Assembly (NCBI GenBank): GCA_004154925.1
Contig: QJNS01000042.1
Location: forward strand, 1 to 64,000
Direction: 5' to 3'
Source of the DNA: Monosporascus cannonballus
Taxonomy: Eukaryota > Ascomycota > Sordariomycetes > Xylariales
DNA length: 64,000 nt
This document shows positions 51,127-63,528 of this stretch, piece after piece (the stretch's first letter is position 1; the number at the start of each line of letters is the position of its first letter). A program made the position numbers and the translations under genes. The notes under the pieces are model-generated. The model was not told the DNA's origin, made no database searches, and was given only the letters and a program-made list of their open reading frames with translations.

Positions 51127-51519
51127 ATGGGCCAGCCGTTCCAGTACCCGCCCGTTTCGCCCTCGCTGCAGGCCAAGACCATCGACGATGTGCCCAACAA
51201 GTTGACGATCGACGTGGAGTACATCAACGCGTGCTACGGCATGCTCCCCACCACCTCGCCCCGTCGATCTATCCTCATCCCTGGCGGCGATATCCTGCGG
51301 AAGCGGAAGGAGAAACAGCGCGTGTTCGAGTACGAGCGGGGATCGGCGGGCAGATATATTGCAGGAATCAAGGACACGAAGCAGCGCCGAATTACGCGTA
51401 AGCGCATACCTGCAATCGCTTCTCCATCATTCTTTTTTCCTAGTACCACTCGATCCGAAAAAACTGTCTCGCGTGGGTCGTGGAGTACTGGACGGCGAAA
51501 AGGCCAAAAAGCATACTGA
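51127..51519 (+). pseudogene. Remnant gene, N-terminal part, unknown protein
   Basis: From the ATG at 51127 to about 51397 the frame has strong third-position G/C bias, like a real host gene. Motifs include M-G-Q-P-F-Q-Y-P-P-V-S-P-S-L-Q-A-K-T, K-L-T-I-D-V-E-Y-I-N-A-C-Y-G and a basic R-K-R-K-E-K-Q-R stretch. The frame is open upstream as far as 50767, so the start could lie earlier. A GTAAGC donor at 51398 with a TTTTTTCCTAG acceptor ending at 51443 could mark a 46-bp intron. After it the protein-like frame changes and stops appear. No family recognised. It is probably a truncated or decayed gene; an intact multi-exon gene cannot be excluded. Confidence 0.5.
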
Positions 51520-51761
51520 AAAACCACGTCCCGATCACAATAAGATTATTTCTAGATTATAGCGAACATGTTAACGATATTTTGGCGGCGGTAAATAATT
51601 TAACTTTGCTAAATTTATTAGAAGAAAATAAAAATAAGCCCGCGTTTTTAAATTATGGTACGGGGATCCGGATTTTTAGCATAGTGGAAAAGTTCGCAAG
51701 TAATTTAGAGCTTGCCGCCAACCCGGAAAAAAAGAACGATACAGAAAATGAAAACGTTTAA
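51480..51761 (+). pseudogene. Remnant gene, middle part, unknown protein
   Basis: A 93-codon open frame, in a different frame from 51127-51397, begins in G+C-normal DNA and goes on into A+T-rich DNA while keeping protein-like composition. It includes Y-S-E-H-V-N-D-I-L-A-A-V-N-N, G-T-G-I-R-I-F and an acidic/basic C-terminus. It could be a further exon of the gene at 51127 after frame change. The ATG at 51480 need not be a true start. Family unknown. Confidence 0.4.
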
Positions 51762-51908
51762 AAACTAAACGGAAACCCGGGTTCTACTACCTAACGCCAA
51801 AGCAATTACTGGAATTTATCAATTAACGAATTTCCGGATAAACTTTATAAAAATGCCGTAATTTAGCAAAACGTATGCAAAGATATTGGATATATATTTT
51901 TAGTTCGG

Positions 51909-52181
51909 ATGCGCGAATTCGTTACGCAAAAATATATTATCTCGATTCCGCTATTGGAGAACCGAAAGTGGTACGTTTGGTTATACGCCCTTTTTGTCGG
52001 GCGCCTCAAGGTCCACATTTACCGCGAAATGCTCGCCCTCCTGGCTCTCGATAACCATAAGCCACCTAGGACCCCGGCCCCGGGTCGTTCCTGACCAACA
52101 CGGCCATTCAGAGCAAGGACGAGTACGTGACCAAGGGGTCGATAAGAGACTTTTGGGAGACACCATCTTTTAATAGCTCCC
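51909..52181 (+). pseudogene. Remnant gene, C-terminal parts in two frames, unknown protein
   Basis: One frame (51909-52094) reads W-Y-V-W-L-Y-A-L-F-V-G-R-L-K-V-H and A-L-L-A-L-D-N-H-K, then ends at a TGA. The next frame, from about 52070 to the TAG at about 52181, reads G-P-G-S-F-L-T-N-T-A-I-Q-S-K-D-E-Y and I-R-D-F-W-E-T-P-S-F. The abrupt frame change around 52050-52080 suggests a frameshift or an unrecognised intron. Codon use is host-like. I do not recognise the protein. Confidence 0.4.
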
Positions 52182-52312
52182 GATAGTGCCAAGCATAACC
52201 GAAACTATCGGATTATGTCTATTCGAACACACATTTGTATGCGGGGTTACATCGACGTACAATGGACCAACAGAAAATACCCCTGTGTCCTGTAGTATGA
52301 ACCTTAGTGGGC
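52182..52312. other. 3' flank of the remnant gene
   Basis: Normal composition, no frame. It ends at the presumed left edge of element E. Confidence 0.4.
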
Positions 52313-52427
52313 TGCTGGCTATTTACTAACAGCCAATAATGGGAAGCCAAGCCTTGGGGCCAGCCGGATGGCCGAATGGAGACCACTCCTTTGTCCCCCC
52401 TATCAGCTGTCAGACCCAGCTGAAATC

Positions 52428-52460
52428 GATCAAACAGCTAAGCCTTGGCTTAGTTTGATC
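52428..52460. repeat. Hairpin inside the element E LTR
   Basis: GATCAAAC and GTTTGATC-type arms flank TAAGCC/GGCTTA arms around a TT centre. The result is a 33-bp near-perfect inverted repeat with a small bulge (AGC). Confidence 0.65.
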
Positions 52461-52528
52461 ACCTACTGAAACAAGGCTACTTTATGCACCCCTGGTATCT
52501 TTTCTTCTTAGCTACAGTAATATTTACA

Positions 52529-52538
52529 TATATAAAAG
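52529..52538 (+). promoter_or_regulatory. TATA box of element E LTR
   Basis: TATATAAAAG lies about 118 bp before the LTR end, a suitable place for the start of the element transcript. Confidence 0.5.
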
Positions 52539-52646
52539 AATGGTTCGTTACTCTTACCGTTTAGCTAGGACCTTTTAAAAGTTATCCAACCTTTAATATA
52601 TCTATTTTTTAGTTATATGCTTCTGTATGTAATGCAGAGTCTTATA

Positions 52647-52662
52647 GTTATGAACCCGGTCC
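52647..52662 (+). other. Element E primer-binding site, half-tRNA type
   Basis: GTTATGAACCCGGTCC matches the complement of the anticodon loop and stem of initiator tRNA-Met (around CAU), the half-tRNA primer of many Copia elements. One G-to-A change fits RIP. Confidence 0.6.
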
Positions 52663-52899
52663 GTATTTTTTTTTAACCGCGCTCTGATATATTTGTTATA
52701 TACGTTCTATTAAAACTATTCGGAACGTCGCTGTCGCTTCTGCGGTACACCTACTGCTCCGTTACCAAAAATATTTATTACTTAATTGTTACGCTTTTAG
52801 TTATTTTAACCCGTTTATTTTTTATATCACTTTTAAAATTATGGTTACCTAATTAACAAATCCTGACGAATTTTTTTTAGGACGCATTCCTCAGTATTT

Positions 52900-55800
52900 A
52901 CTTAAGAAAGGAACCCCTAGAAAATAAAATATTTTCGAATTTTACGTTAATACGAAAACTGGCATATTATAAGCATATATTAATTCTAACGTAACCCAAA
53001 TATTATTTTTCCTAACATAATTAATTTTTCCTAAAGCTTATTATTTTCAAAACAAAATAATTAACGAATATATCCTAAATGGCTCGAATTATTCGAAATT
53101 CGAAAAGGTGCTAAAGGTATATAATAAAAAATAATTTTTATATATCGTTTAAAAAAGAGCATTCGCTCAAATTAACACGTTCCTAAATTAATCCGTTTAT
53201 TTTAATTATTATTAGGTATACTAGAAAAAGTTTATATTTTAAAAACGGCTAATTATTTTAAAAAATAAATTTAACCTTAATAATAATATTTAAATTTACG
53301 AAGTTACCGTTCGATATAAGTAAGCGTTAAAAACTAATAAAATCTAAATAAATATTAAATTCTTTATATATTGAAAAATATATATTAAAATTACGAAATT
53401 TTGAATATTAACCGCTAAAAGCTATTGCGGCCAATTTAATTTCCTAAAGGTTATTAATATTTACTTACCCAATTTCTTTATTACCTAAAAGGTTAAAATA
53501 AAAAAAATCATATTTTAAAATAAAGAGTTCACTAAAGTTTTATCCGTATAAAAATTTATAAAGAGATTTCGAAACCATATGCAAATACAAAAAGCTTAAG
53601 GCGTTATCGCAGAATAATTATTATAAAGAACGTTCGATATTACCTTAAATGAAAATATTCTTAATTAAACGGATATATTTTTAAATAGCCGAAATAATAA
53701 TAACCGGAATAATAATAACCGAAATAACGGCCGCAATAACAAGAATAACCGCCTTACGCTAAAATACTACTATAGAAAAAAGCATTTTTTTAAAAATTGC
53801 CCTTATATTAACGAAAACGTTAAACCCGATAAATAAACCAAAGTTCTTAAAATCAAAAGAAATCAATAAAAATATTTCGAAAGTTCTCATTTAGCAAAAA
53901 AAAATAAGAATTTTCCAAAAAAAATAAGCTATAAATTCTTTAATTAACTTTAACACTTTTCGTAACAGAATTTCCTATAAGCCCATAGGTTAACGATATT
54001 ATTACCGGATATAACCTAAAAAGATTTATTGTGCTAAATATCTGTTCCGATTTTTATATAGAAAATCGTAAAGTTAATTTTTTTAATTTATATTTACTAA
54101 AAATTAATAGGAAATTCCTAACCGGAACAAATATCTTAATATCGTAGGCAACGGTATACGAAAAATTACGCTTATTATACCGTTAAGAAAATTTAACATT
54201 TTTTTTCTGAAAAACTATTAATATATCCCTAAAATATATATAAATTTAACTTCGTACTAGTTATTTCAGCAAACTGAGATTTATTGGAATTATAAGACCA
54301 ACATTATATATCATACGGCATTAAGTACGAAAATAACTAAGGTCAATTAAATCGAACGCGAGCCCGTTATATACTACGTTAAAATAACGCCGAAGAACCA
54401 TAACGACGATACTGCTTTAATAACTTTTACAATAATTAAAAAACCCATTATTACGGTCCCGGAGAACAAAAATAACTTAGAAAATAAAGTTATCCTCGAA
54501 AGCAAAAATAAGAATTTCGTTCCGAAACCCCTAATTTAGGAATTCCTGCTTTTTAAATTAGTTTTATAACAAAAACTTTATAGCAATAATTCCAGGTTTC
54601 CTTTAAAACTTTTAAAAGGAAACGTTACATTATGTTACCGAAAACTTACATATTTAGGTTTACGTACCTTTAAAAAGGTGGTATAAGCAATTATCGGAAC
54701 GAAAATTTATTTATTTTTAACGATTTAATATCAAAACTATTAAATTATTAAGGCGCGGAAAAATATATCATAACGGCAGCTAATTAAGAAAAATAAACTT
54801 TTTAATACGATATGCACTAATTTTTTCGAATTTAATAACGTTTTTAACGGGCGTACGAAAGTGCTAATTATTATTTATCTAATTATTAAGGCTAAAATCA
54901 GTTATACTTTAAAACGGAAAAAATATGCTTTAATCGCGCTAATAAACGCAATAATTTTCCTTAAAAAACAATTTTATTTGAAAATTAAAACAATCGTATT
55001 AAACGGGGAAACGTTTTTCGGGAATAAGTTTCGAAAATAATTTTTCGATATAGATATATCTTATAAACTTTCGCCTTCATTTATTAAAAAGTTCGCAAAC
55101 ATTTAAAAATACGCCGGGGGCGTAATTATTAAGAAAATATATTATCTAATTATTAGCAATAACCTCCTTTTTAACCAATAGACAGAAAGTATGAAAATAG
55201 CCATATATATCGCTAATCGCATATTTATTTAAACCTTAAGTTGGAAAACCTTTATCTAGGTCTTTAACGAATAATTAGCTAAAAAAAAATAAAACACCTA
55301 TTTCCGAAAAAGATTTAAAGACGAACGTGATGAATATCGTACTTTTCGGATCAAGGGCTTATACGTTTACGGAAATAACCCGTCGGGATGCAAAACGCCT
55401 AAAAGAATAAATCTCAAAATGTATCTCAGCTATTTTATGGGATACGTAATTAATAATATATATCGGGTATGGATTTTTTTTTGCAATAACGCGTTATTAC
55501 CGACAGGGACGTTATTTTCGACAAAACGAAAAAATATTAAGGCGGACAAAAAAAATCCTTATTCGAAATCGCGGAATTAAACAACCAAATTACCAATATC
55601 CTTATTTTACTTAAAGTAATAATCTTCCTAAAAACGTTTAAAATTATTTTTAAAAAGAATCTTTTAAAAATAAATATCGTTAAAAGGGTAAATAATTGGC
55701 AAAACAAAGCAAACCTAAAAAATTATTTACAATATTATCGTAATAGTTATAAATTTCCCTCATCAAAAAGCTTTGCGAAAAATTAAGAAAATAAAACTTA

Positions 55801-57275
55801 ATAATCTTTATAAAGCTATTTCGGATAAAGATTTTTTTAATTCGGCAATTAGCAATAATTCCGAAAAAAACATTTTAAGTATTATTAATAAAATGGACAG
55901 TTCGGAACGTAAAGTTAAATAACCTTGTTTACCTATACCGGAAATTACTTTAGCTTTCGAAAAAGAATTTTAATAACATTATATACCATTACCGAATAAA
56001 GCTTAAAATATATTACCAGGTTCTTTTTAATAATAGCAATAATATACGGAAATAAATTTTCTCAATTAGACAATTATTATCGATTTTAAAACGTATAACG
56101 AAAAAAGAAAAAAATTATTTTCGGCCAATACTAATTATAAGCTGGAATTTGAAAAACGCAATACGTATCCAACCACTTTTAACGTTATTTTTTCGACTAT
56201 AATTGTTTATAATCGCCTATATCGTATTAGCCTCTCCGCTGCTCCAAAAAAATAATAAAAAGTTATATAATATAAGTACGTTAAAAACTGGAAAACGGCT
56301 GCGCAAAAAAATTAAAATTAAATATATCGGATAACGTAATCAATTACCGTTATCTCATTATAAAAAACAATTTAAAACGTAAATCCTATCGGTATCCTTT
56401 TATTAATATGGGGATTTACATCCAAATTTAAAAAATACGGGGTATTTCAAAAATTCAAAATTAAAATAATTATCCGTAACGACCTTTAGCTCCGCAAAAA
56501 CTTTAACGTTTATGTTTTTACGTTAATAGAAAAGTTTTTCCGTATACTTATGGTTATTATAGCCCGATTTAACCTTAAACTTCGTTAACTTAACGCTATT
56601 AACGTATTTTTATATAGCGACCTTAATAAATTAATATACGTACGATTTTTACAGGGATTCGTACGCCCGGGCTTTTGTTTAAAGCTCCGGAAAACCCTAT
56701 ACGGTTTAAGGCAATTATCATTCCTAAAATAATGGGACCTAACGGCAGGATTAAAAGAACTGGGATTAAAATCGGTTCCAAATAACCTATATATTATAAC
56801 TAATAACTGATTAACGTTACCTTTTTACGTTAACGATATAGCCATAATATATAGAATTTGCGATATAAGACGTACTGAAAAATTCGTTACAAAATTAATA
56901 TAACGCTTTTATATTAACGACTTAAGGAATTTACAGTAGTTTCTTAGAATAAGTATCGTACGAAATCGCGTAACTAGGAAACTATGGTTATTACAGAATA
57001 TTTACTGGAAAAAACTATATATATATTTCGAACCATCCAAACTTAAAAAACGTCACTTTAAAGTCCTTAAATAATAAAACTTTAAAAAATATTAAGGCGA
57101 AATATTAGCAGTATTTAAAAAACTGTATTTCGAAAAAATCGAAAGCTTATTATACAGAACTGTCGTTATTCGCCCAAACCTAACTAAAGCTACTTCCTAT
57201 TTATTTCGCTATTACAAAAACTCTAACCATACATATTTTAACGTTATTAACGAAACTATTTTTTACGCTTATTCC
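52900..57275 (+). pseudogene. Element E gag-pol relic, left part
   Basis: Gag ends in an unusual run of Arg and Asn codons (about 53690-53750), followed by a zinc knuckle near 53765-53800. The knuckle keeps H-F-F-K-N-C but has lost its first Cys to Tyr and seems to lack one Gly codon. Reverse transcriptase shows Y-V-N-D at 56827-56838, one Asp changed to Asn. Past it the R-N-R-V-T-R-K-L-W-L-L-Q-N-I-Y block near 56950-57015 is typical of fungal Copia. Stops break the frame at many places. Confidence 0.83.
57271..57275. repeat. Target site duplication of element D (left), ATTCC
   Basis: ATTCC precedes TGTGACG and is repeated right after the other LTR at 63906-63910. Confidence 0.93.
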
Positions 57276-57647
57276 TGTGACGAGTTTTGCGGTTTAACCA
57301 ACTATTAAACCTTAAGTCGACGAGTTTATGTTAGCAGGAGTATCGTAAGAATCTAAGCAATAAATACAGTGACGTATTACGTCTTGTAATACCAAAGGTA
57401 CCTTAGGTAACGATATTATATTATAAGCTAAAACTATTTAAATTATGGAAATAATAAGCGTATATATTTTTAGAAATTAATTGGATTTTTATTAAATCTT
57501 AATATTATTATAAATCCAATGTTATTGGATTCGGTTGGTTCAATATGGATTTATTTACATCTTAATGCCAAAAAAAGATTTAAATTACGTAACATTTCTT
57601 TGTGGGTCCGACGGTCTTTATGGCCGATTTTGGATTAAGTCGTAATA
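57276..57647 (-). repeat. Element D 3' LTR (left)
   Basis: Starts TGTGACGAG and ends AAGTCGTAATA. It aligns with 63529-63905 and, inverted, with the LTRs of A. A minus-strand purine run (AAAAGAAGAGAAATCG) follows at 57648-57663 as polypurine tract. Confidence 0.92.
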
Positions 57648-57813
57648 CGATTTCTCTTCTTTTAGGATTTTTGCTTTTAAAGATTTTTCTAATAAGTTAT
57701 CCTGTTTTTATCATAGCAAATCGTATTATTAACCGTAAGCCTTATAATCGTCCTAATTAAAAAAAAACTTAAATTCTTTAGTTACATATATTGTTAAATT
57801 TGTTTTTGAAGTT

Positions 57814-58047
57814 ATGCCATATATACCTTATTTCGAAAATAATAACAAATATAAAATAATTAAAAGAATTCGACGATATAATAAATATATTAAGAACCGT
57901 TATCGCTATAATAATTCCGGCGTCTTAATTAATTTCTTTTGTCGTATTAAGGAGAAAAAAAATCGTTTAAATCGCGAAAAGATTATTGCTAAAAAAACCT
58001 TTTTACGCTTTTATCAAAACTTTAAAAAGGATTTAATACGTAAATAA
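57814..58047 (+). CDS. Small antisense ORF of element D (77 aa, M-P-Y family, function unknown)
   Basis: The longest copy of the conserved antisense ORF. It is open for 77 codons, opposite to gag-pol and just inside the 3' LTR, while gag-pol of the same element is full of stops. It has an M-P-Y-I-P-Y-F-E-N-N start and an I-R-R-Y-N-K-Y-I-K-N basic block. R-Y-N-N-S-G-V-L-I-N-F-F-C follows, then a Lys/Glu/Arg-rich tail (I-K-E-K-K-N-R-L-N-R-E) that may be helical or coiled-coil. It has one Cys. Several Tyr are candidates for RIP-converted Cys, one supported by Cys in the A copy. From memory, small Cys-rich plus coiled-coil proteins near LTR elements are common among fungal hypothetical proteins, but I cannot confirm the link. 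Expression is unknown. Confidence 0.6.
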   Translation: MPYIPYFENNNKYKIIKRIRRYNKYIKNRYRYNNSGVLINFFCRIKEKKNRLNREKIIAKKTFLRFYQNFKKDLIRK

Positions 58048-61000
58048 TGTAATATTAACGAAATTATTAATTGTTTTTTTCGTTTTCGTTATTAAACGAA
58101 ATTTTTTTATATTAAGGAAATTAAAATTATTAATCGCGATTTTTAATTAATGGATAAGCTAAACGAACAAAAACGTACGAAAGCCGAGGTTTTTCCTTTT
58201 ATACCATCTTTTAATTCCCTTAATTAATCTATTCCCGAAAACCTTAACTAAAGCGCTCTCCTTAATGTCCTCGTCGTTGCTGGTAAAAGTTTTTAATAGG
58301 CGTTAGACGCCAATAAGAGTTTTGGCGGGTTCCTAGGTATTTTCGGAATCTGGATGCTTTTTTTATTTAATCAGGTACTAGATAAATCCGTTTTATTTCC
58401 GTATATCGAAAATTATTATATTTCATATATTTATTTATTCTTTATTTTCATATCGTTTTATACCTTATGTATTTTAATTATATTTATTATTAATTCGAAT
58501 AAAAAATTATAAAAACTTAAATTAAATTTAATTTTTAATAAAAGTTCTAATTGGTAATTATTTTCTAAGATTTTCTTGGCGATTTTATAGAGACCGATAT
58601 ATTTGAAATTAAGTTTTTTGTTAAATTAGTTTATTTAAATATTTTTGGTAATAAAAAAATTATTTCCCCTATTTGGAAAATTTATCGTTTTAACTTTCTT
58701 TAATTATAATATTTATTTATCTGATTTTGTACGAATTTTAATCCTATTTTTATCTTTTAACATAATTATCGTAATTATTTTAACGTAAAAATTGCTTTAA
58801 TATTAATTAAACTGTTATTATATATTTTTTATAAACTTTTAAAATAAAACCCAGATTTGCGTTCGTAAATATTATTTTAATATTTTCGTAATAATTAATA
58901 TTATAAGCTAATTATGCAATTAGCAATTTTTTAACCTAATTATTTTATTTATAATTAATATAATATCGTAAATAAATTTTTAATATTTGGTTTTTTATTT
59001 CGTTTATTTATTTATTTATAATTTAAATACGTAAAATAATTTATGATTTAAGCTAATTTATATGATAAATCTTTGCCAAAATTTTGATATAAATATCGAT
59101 CCTTTATTTAAAATAATATCTATTAATAATTCGCATATATTAAATATATATTAATTATTCGGCGTTTATATCCTTATAATATAGTAAAAAATAAGAATAT
59201 TTCGTAAATCCGTCGACGATTAAGAAAATATTATCGTAATATATTCCCGTAATTAAATTTTTTAATATAAAAATTTAATAATAAAATTAAATATGATAAA
59301 ATATTATAATTATTTTATAACTAATAATAGCTATAATTTTTCGTATAATTTATATTATTAATTTTATTTTAAAATATATATATATATATTAAAATCCTTT
59401 TAAAGTTTTATAAATCCCTAAATATCCATATAATTAATATTAGTATATTTTGCGTATTAAACTCTTTTAATATTTCTTTAAAACTTATATTTTATACTTT
59501 TTTGGTTTTTGTAAAAACTATTATTATATTATTAAATTTCTTAATATATGTCGAAAGGTATTATCCGAATTATTACAATTTATAATAAACGAAAATATCT
59601 TTTTATAATAATATTAAAAATTATGTAATTAATTTTAATTATTTTTTTTCAAAATTTGATCGTTTACTTAAAATATTTACTCTATTATTTTCTGATTTTT
59701 TTTATAAATAATAACGAAATCAAAATTCGCCAATTTTTTTACGTAACGAAATTATCGTTTTATAAACTTTTTGATTGTAATAAATCGGGAAAATTTTTAA
59801 TAATCCGTCTAAGCCTTAACTTAATATAAGTTTTCATTTAAAAAGTACCTAATTTCCCAAAATATTATAATAATGGAAATAAATTCCTTATTTAGAATAC
59901 CATAATTAAATGCAGTTTTTTTTAATTTATACGAAAAAAATATAATAAAATATAATTTGCCTTAATTATTTCGTTATTCGATTATTACGTTTAACCTATA
60001 ATTTAAAATATTATTTTTTATGTTAATGAAACGGTTTAAAACGTATATAATTAATATTAATTTGTTAATAATCGTATTTTTAGTATCCTGAAATATTTTG
60101 TCCGTATTTATCGATTATTTAAATTCTTTTTTGCTTTGTAAAATTTATTAAGGATATAATTATTTTGTTAAAATTTCGAATAAATTTCTTATAATAATTA
60201 ACGAATTTAAGGAATAATTATATTTATTTAATTATTATTAACGTTTCTTATTTTATAATTATAACGATTTTCTTAAAATTTATTTTAATATATCTTAAAA
60301 TAATAATATATTTTAAACATTTTATTTTTTATATATAAAATTAATTTTTTGCCGCATTAAATAAAAAACTTTACGTTTTATAAAATTTAAAACATTTTAT
60401 AATCATATTTTACGTATATTTTTTCCGTTTTTAAAAAAAATAAAAATATCGTTATAATAATAAACGACAAAAATATGAAAATAGTTTTATAATACGTAAT
60501 TAATTATTTATTAAAAAATTATTAATATATTTGTAAAACTTATTAATATAACCAAATATTTAAATAATTCGTATTTCGTATTAAAAGTTATTTTTTATTC
60601 GTATATTTTTTAATTTTAATAAACTTATATTTGTTTTTAAAATCGTATATTATAAATTATTTAATTTTATAAAAACGATTTTTTAATTCCATAATTAAAG
60701 GTAATAATATTTATTTTTTATAACAATATTATTTAATTATCGATACTTAATTATAAATAATAACTTTCCGTTTTTTTAAATATGAAAAATATTAAATATT
60801 TTGTTAATAATTTTAAAAGTTAAATTTAGTTTTTATAGCCGATTTTCCAGGTATTTTTTAAAAATACATAATTCGTTTTTATTAAAATTATAAATAAGGT
60901 AAATCTTTGTCGAAAATCTTTTTTTTAAAAATTATTTTATAATTTTATTTATTATATTTTAATAATTTAGTATTAAGTTTGTTTTTAAAAAACTATTTAT

Positions 61001-63528
61001 ATTTATAAAATGATAATATTATATTTATTATATTTTTTTAATTTTTGGGGTTATTATTCTTATTATTTTAAATTATTATGTAATTATTTTAATTTCGTTA
61101 TAATAATAATAACAATACGTTATATCAATTTTTAATATTTAATTTTTTTTTATATTTTATTTCTTTCGACAATAAGGTTTTTAATATATTTTTATACCTA
61201 TATTCGTCGCCATTTTCAATTAAATATTAAGATTTTAATTTTTTTTATTCGTTAATAAAATATAAGGCAAACTTTACCTAATTAATATTTTCATTAATTA
61301 AAATTCCATATTAGCGTATTTATAGTAATTTTAAAATTATGTCGTAATTCCCGAATTTAACGATATGGAAATTAATTATTTTATATTATTTTTAAATAAA
61401 AATTTCGAAATAATTAATTTCGCGTAAAAGTTTTTTTATTACTGTAAACAAATTCCTAACTTTTAGTAATTATTATTATGTAAAAATTTAACTTATAGTT
61501 TTATAATAATTTAAATTTATTAATTACATTTAATATAATATAGTTTCCGCCCAAAATTCCGTTATTTATTATTATGATATACCAATATAATCCGATTTAT
61601 ATATCTAAAATAATAAAGTTATTAACGTTTTTTATTATTATATTTAAAACCTTTTTCGGAAATTTCCTTTAATTTTTCTAAGTTTTATTATTTTACAGCT
61701 TTTTTATAAATAAATTTTTTCTTTTAATTCTTATTCGAATTTATCGAACTTTTTTTATATTTTTTTATTTAACGCGTTAAATTATTATATTTATTATTTT
61801 TGCCAGCATATTATTTCTTCGAATTATATTAATTATTTTTAATTTTATTACAATTTTTTTCCATATTAAATAAATTATTTTCTTATATTTAAAATTATAT
61901 TCTATTATACGTCATTTTAATTATTATTCCAAAAATCTTTTATAAATTACCGCATTTCTTTTAAATAATTTTTTTCAGTATTTATCGTAAATATTAATTA
62001 AAATTAAAGATTCGTAATAATTTTTTAATAATATTTTTAACCGTATACTAAATTAACTCCTTTCTCGTTTAATAATTATATTATCCGTAATAATAAAAAT
62101 GTTTTTCTTACGGATATTATTCTTTTTCGGGCCAATTTTTTGTTTCGGCTAATTACTGGACATTTTTTAAAGTTATAATTCTAAACTGTCGATACTATTA
62201 TTTATCGTTTTTATTATTTTTGGTACGATTTAAAAAATCAAATCCCTTATAATATATATACGTAATTCGTTCGTAAATATATTATTTCCATTTTTCGTAA
62301 TCGGGACATTTTCGTCGTCGACAATATATAACGTATATTTTGCCATATCGATCAGATATTCCGGAATAAACTTTTTTTATCTAATTTTAATATTCGCATA
62401 ATTATCCTTATAACGTTTTTTATTATGTTCGTAATATTTATTAAGTTAGTTTTTTAACTTTTCGTATTTTTCGTCAAATTTCTTATTATAACGGTTTTTA
62501 TTAAACCTTTTGCTATAAGCCTAATATATATTTGGCTTAAATTATATTAATAATTTTATTATTATGTTTTTAATTATTTCTAATTTATTTTTCCGGTGTA
62601 AGGATCTAATTATCTTATCGTAACTTTTTAAGCTTTTTATATTTATAAATCTTATATCTTATTTTGTTATAATTAAAGCATTTAATTTGGTTTTAATTTT
62701 ATCTATAGGTAACGCCGAATTCCATAAGTTTTATTACCGTTCCGTAAAAAAATAAAAGATATATTTCGTTTTTTTCCTTAATTAAAGTTATATCGCGAAC
62801 GTAAAATATATTATTTTTTTTCTTTTATTATTTTTTCAACTATCGATTATTAATTTTAATTATCTTTATAATATACCGGTTTAAAATAATTAATTATTCG
62901 ATTTAAATAATTTCATTTTTTATATTTTTTTAGCCCTTTATAAAATATGTTAATAAAAACGTTAATTTCGTTATTTTGTTATACGGCTTTAGCTGCAAAA
63001 CTTTTAAAAGTTACGGTATACTTAAACGCCAATTTTTTTTATCGAAATTGCAAAAATTATTAAGCCGTAAATCGTTTTTTATCAGGATTACCGAAATTAT
63101 TGCGTACTTTATTTTCGAAATTAATATAAAATAAAAAAAATTTATTAATAAAATCCTTTTTTTTCGGCTTTTTTATTATTAGGAAATTTCTTATAATAAG
63201 CTTAAATTAATTAACTACATTTCCTATTAAGTATATTTTTATTACTAGGACTTAATCCGTTAAATTATTAAGGTTTAAAGAACGAAAATAAATTCGTATC
63301 TAAATTAAAAAAGTCTGAAAATTACCTTTTCTATTATAGGGCTCCGGCTTTTTAAATTTTATACAGATAAAAAAAATTAGGTAGGTAACGTAACCCTAAT
63401 TTGTTAAATTTTTTTTAGTTCCCGAATTCGAGCCTAAAACTGCTAAATAAGGGTTTTTTAAGCGTTAGTCAATATTTTAACAATATTAAATATTGCTTAA
63501 AGTTTAACGGTATTATTAAATAAAAACT
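58048..63528 (-). pseudogene. Element D gag-pol relic
   Basis: Minus-strand relic collinear with A, C1 and C2. The zinc knuckle at 62639-62680 reads C-F-N-Y-N-K-I-R-Y-K-I-Y-K-Y, so Gly and His are also lost here. The reverse-transcriptase site near 60445-60465 reads Y-N-D. Stops are dense. The 58048-58330 part, next to the antisense ORF, is less A+T-rich and matches 15582-15868 of element A. Confidence 0.83.

Larger units (their letters stand above)
52313..52646 (+). repeat. Probable element E 5' LTR
   Basis: This is inferred from the half-tRNA primer-binding site that follows, from a TATATAAAAG box and from the start TGCTGG with a nearby inverted TAACAGCC. No partner LTR is visible in the window, so both edges, above all the left one, are approximate. 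Confidence 0.55.
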
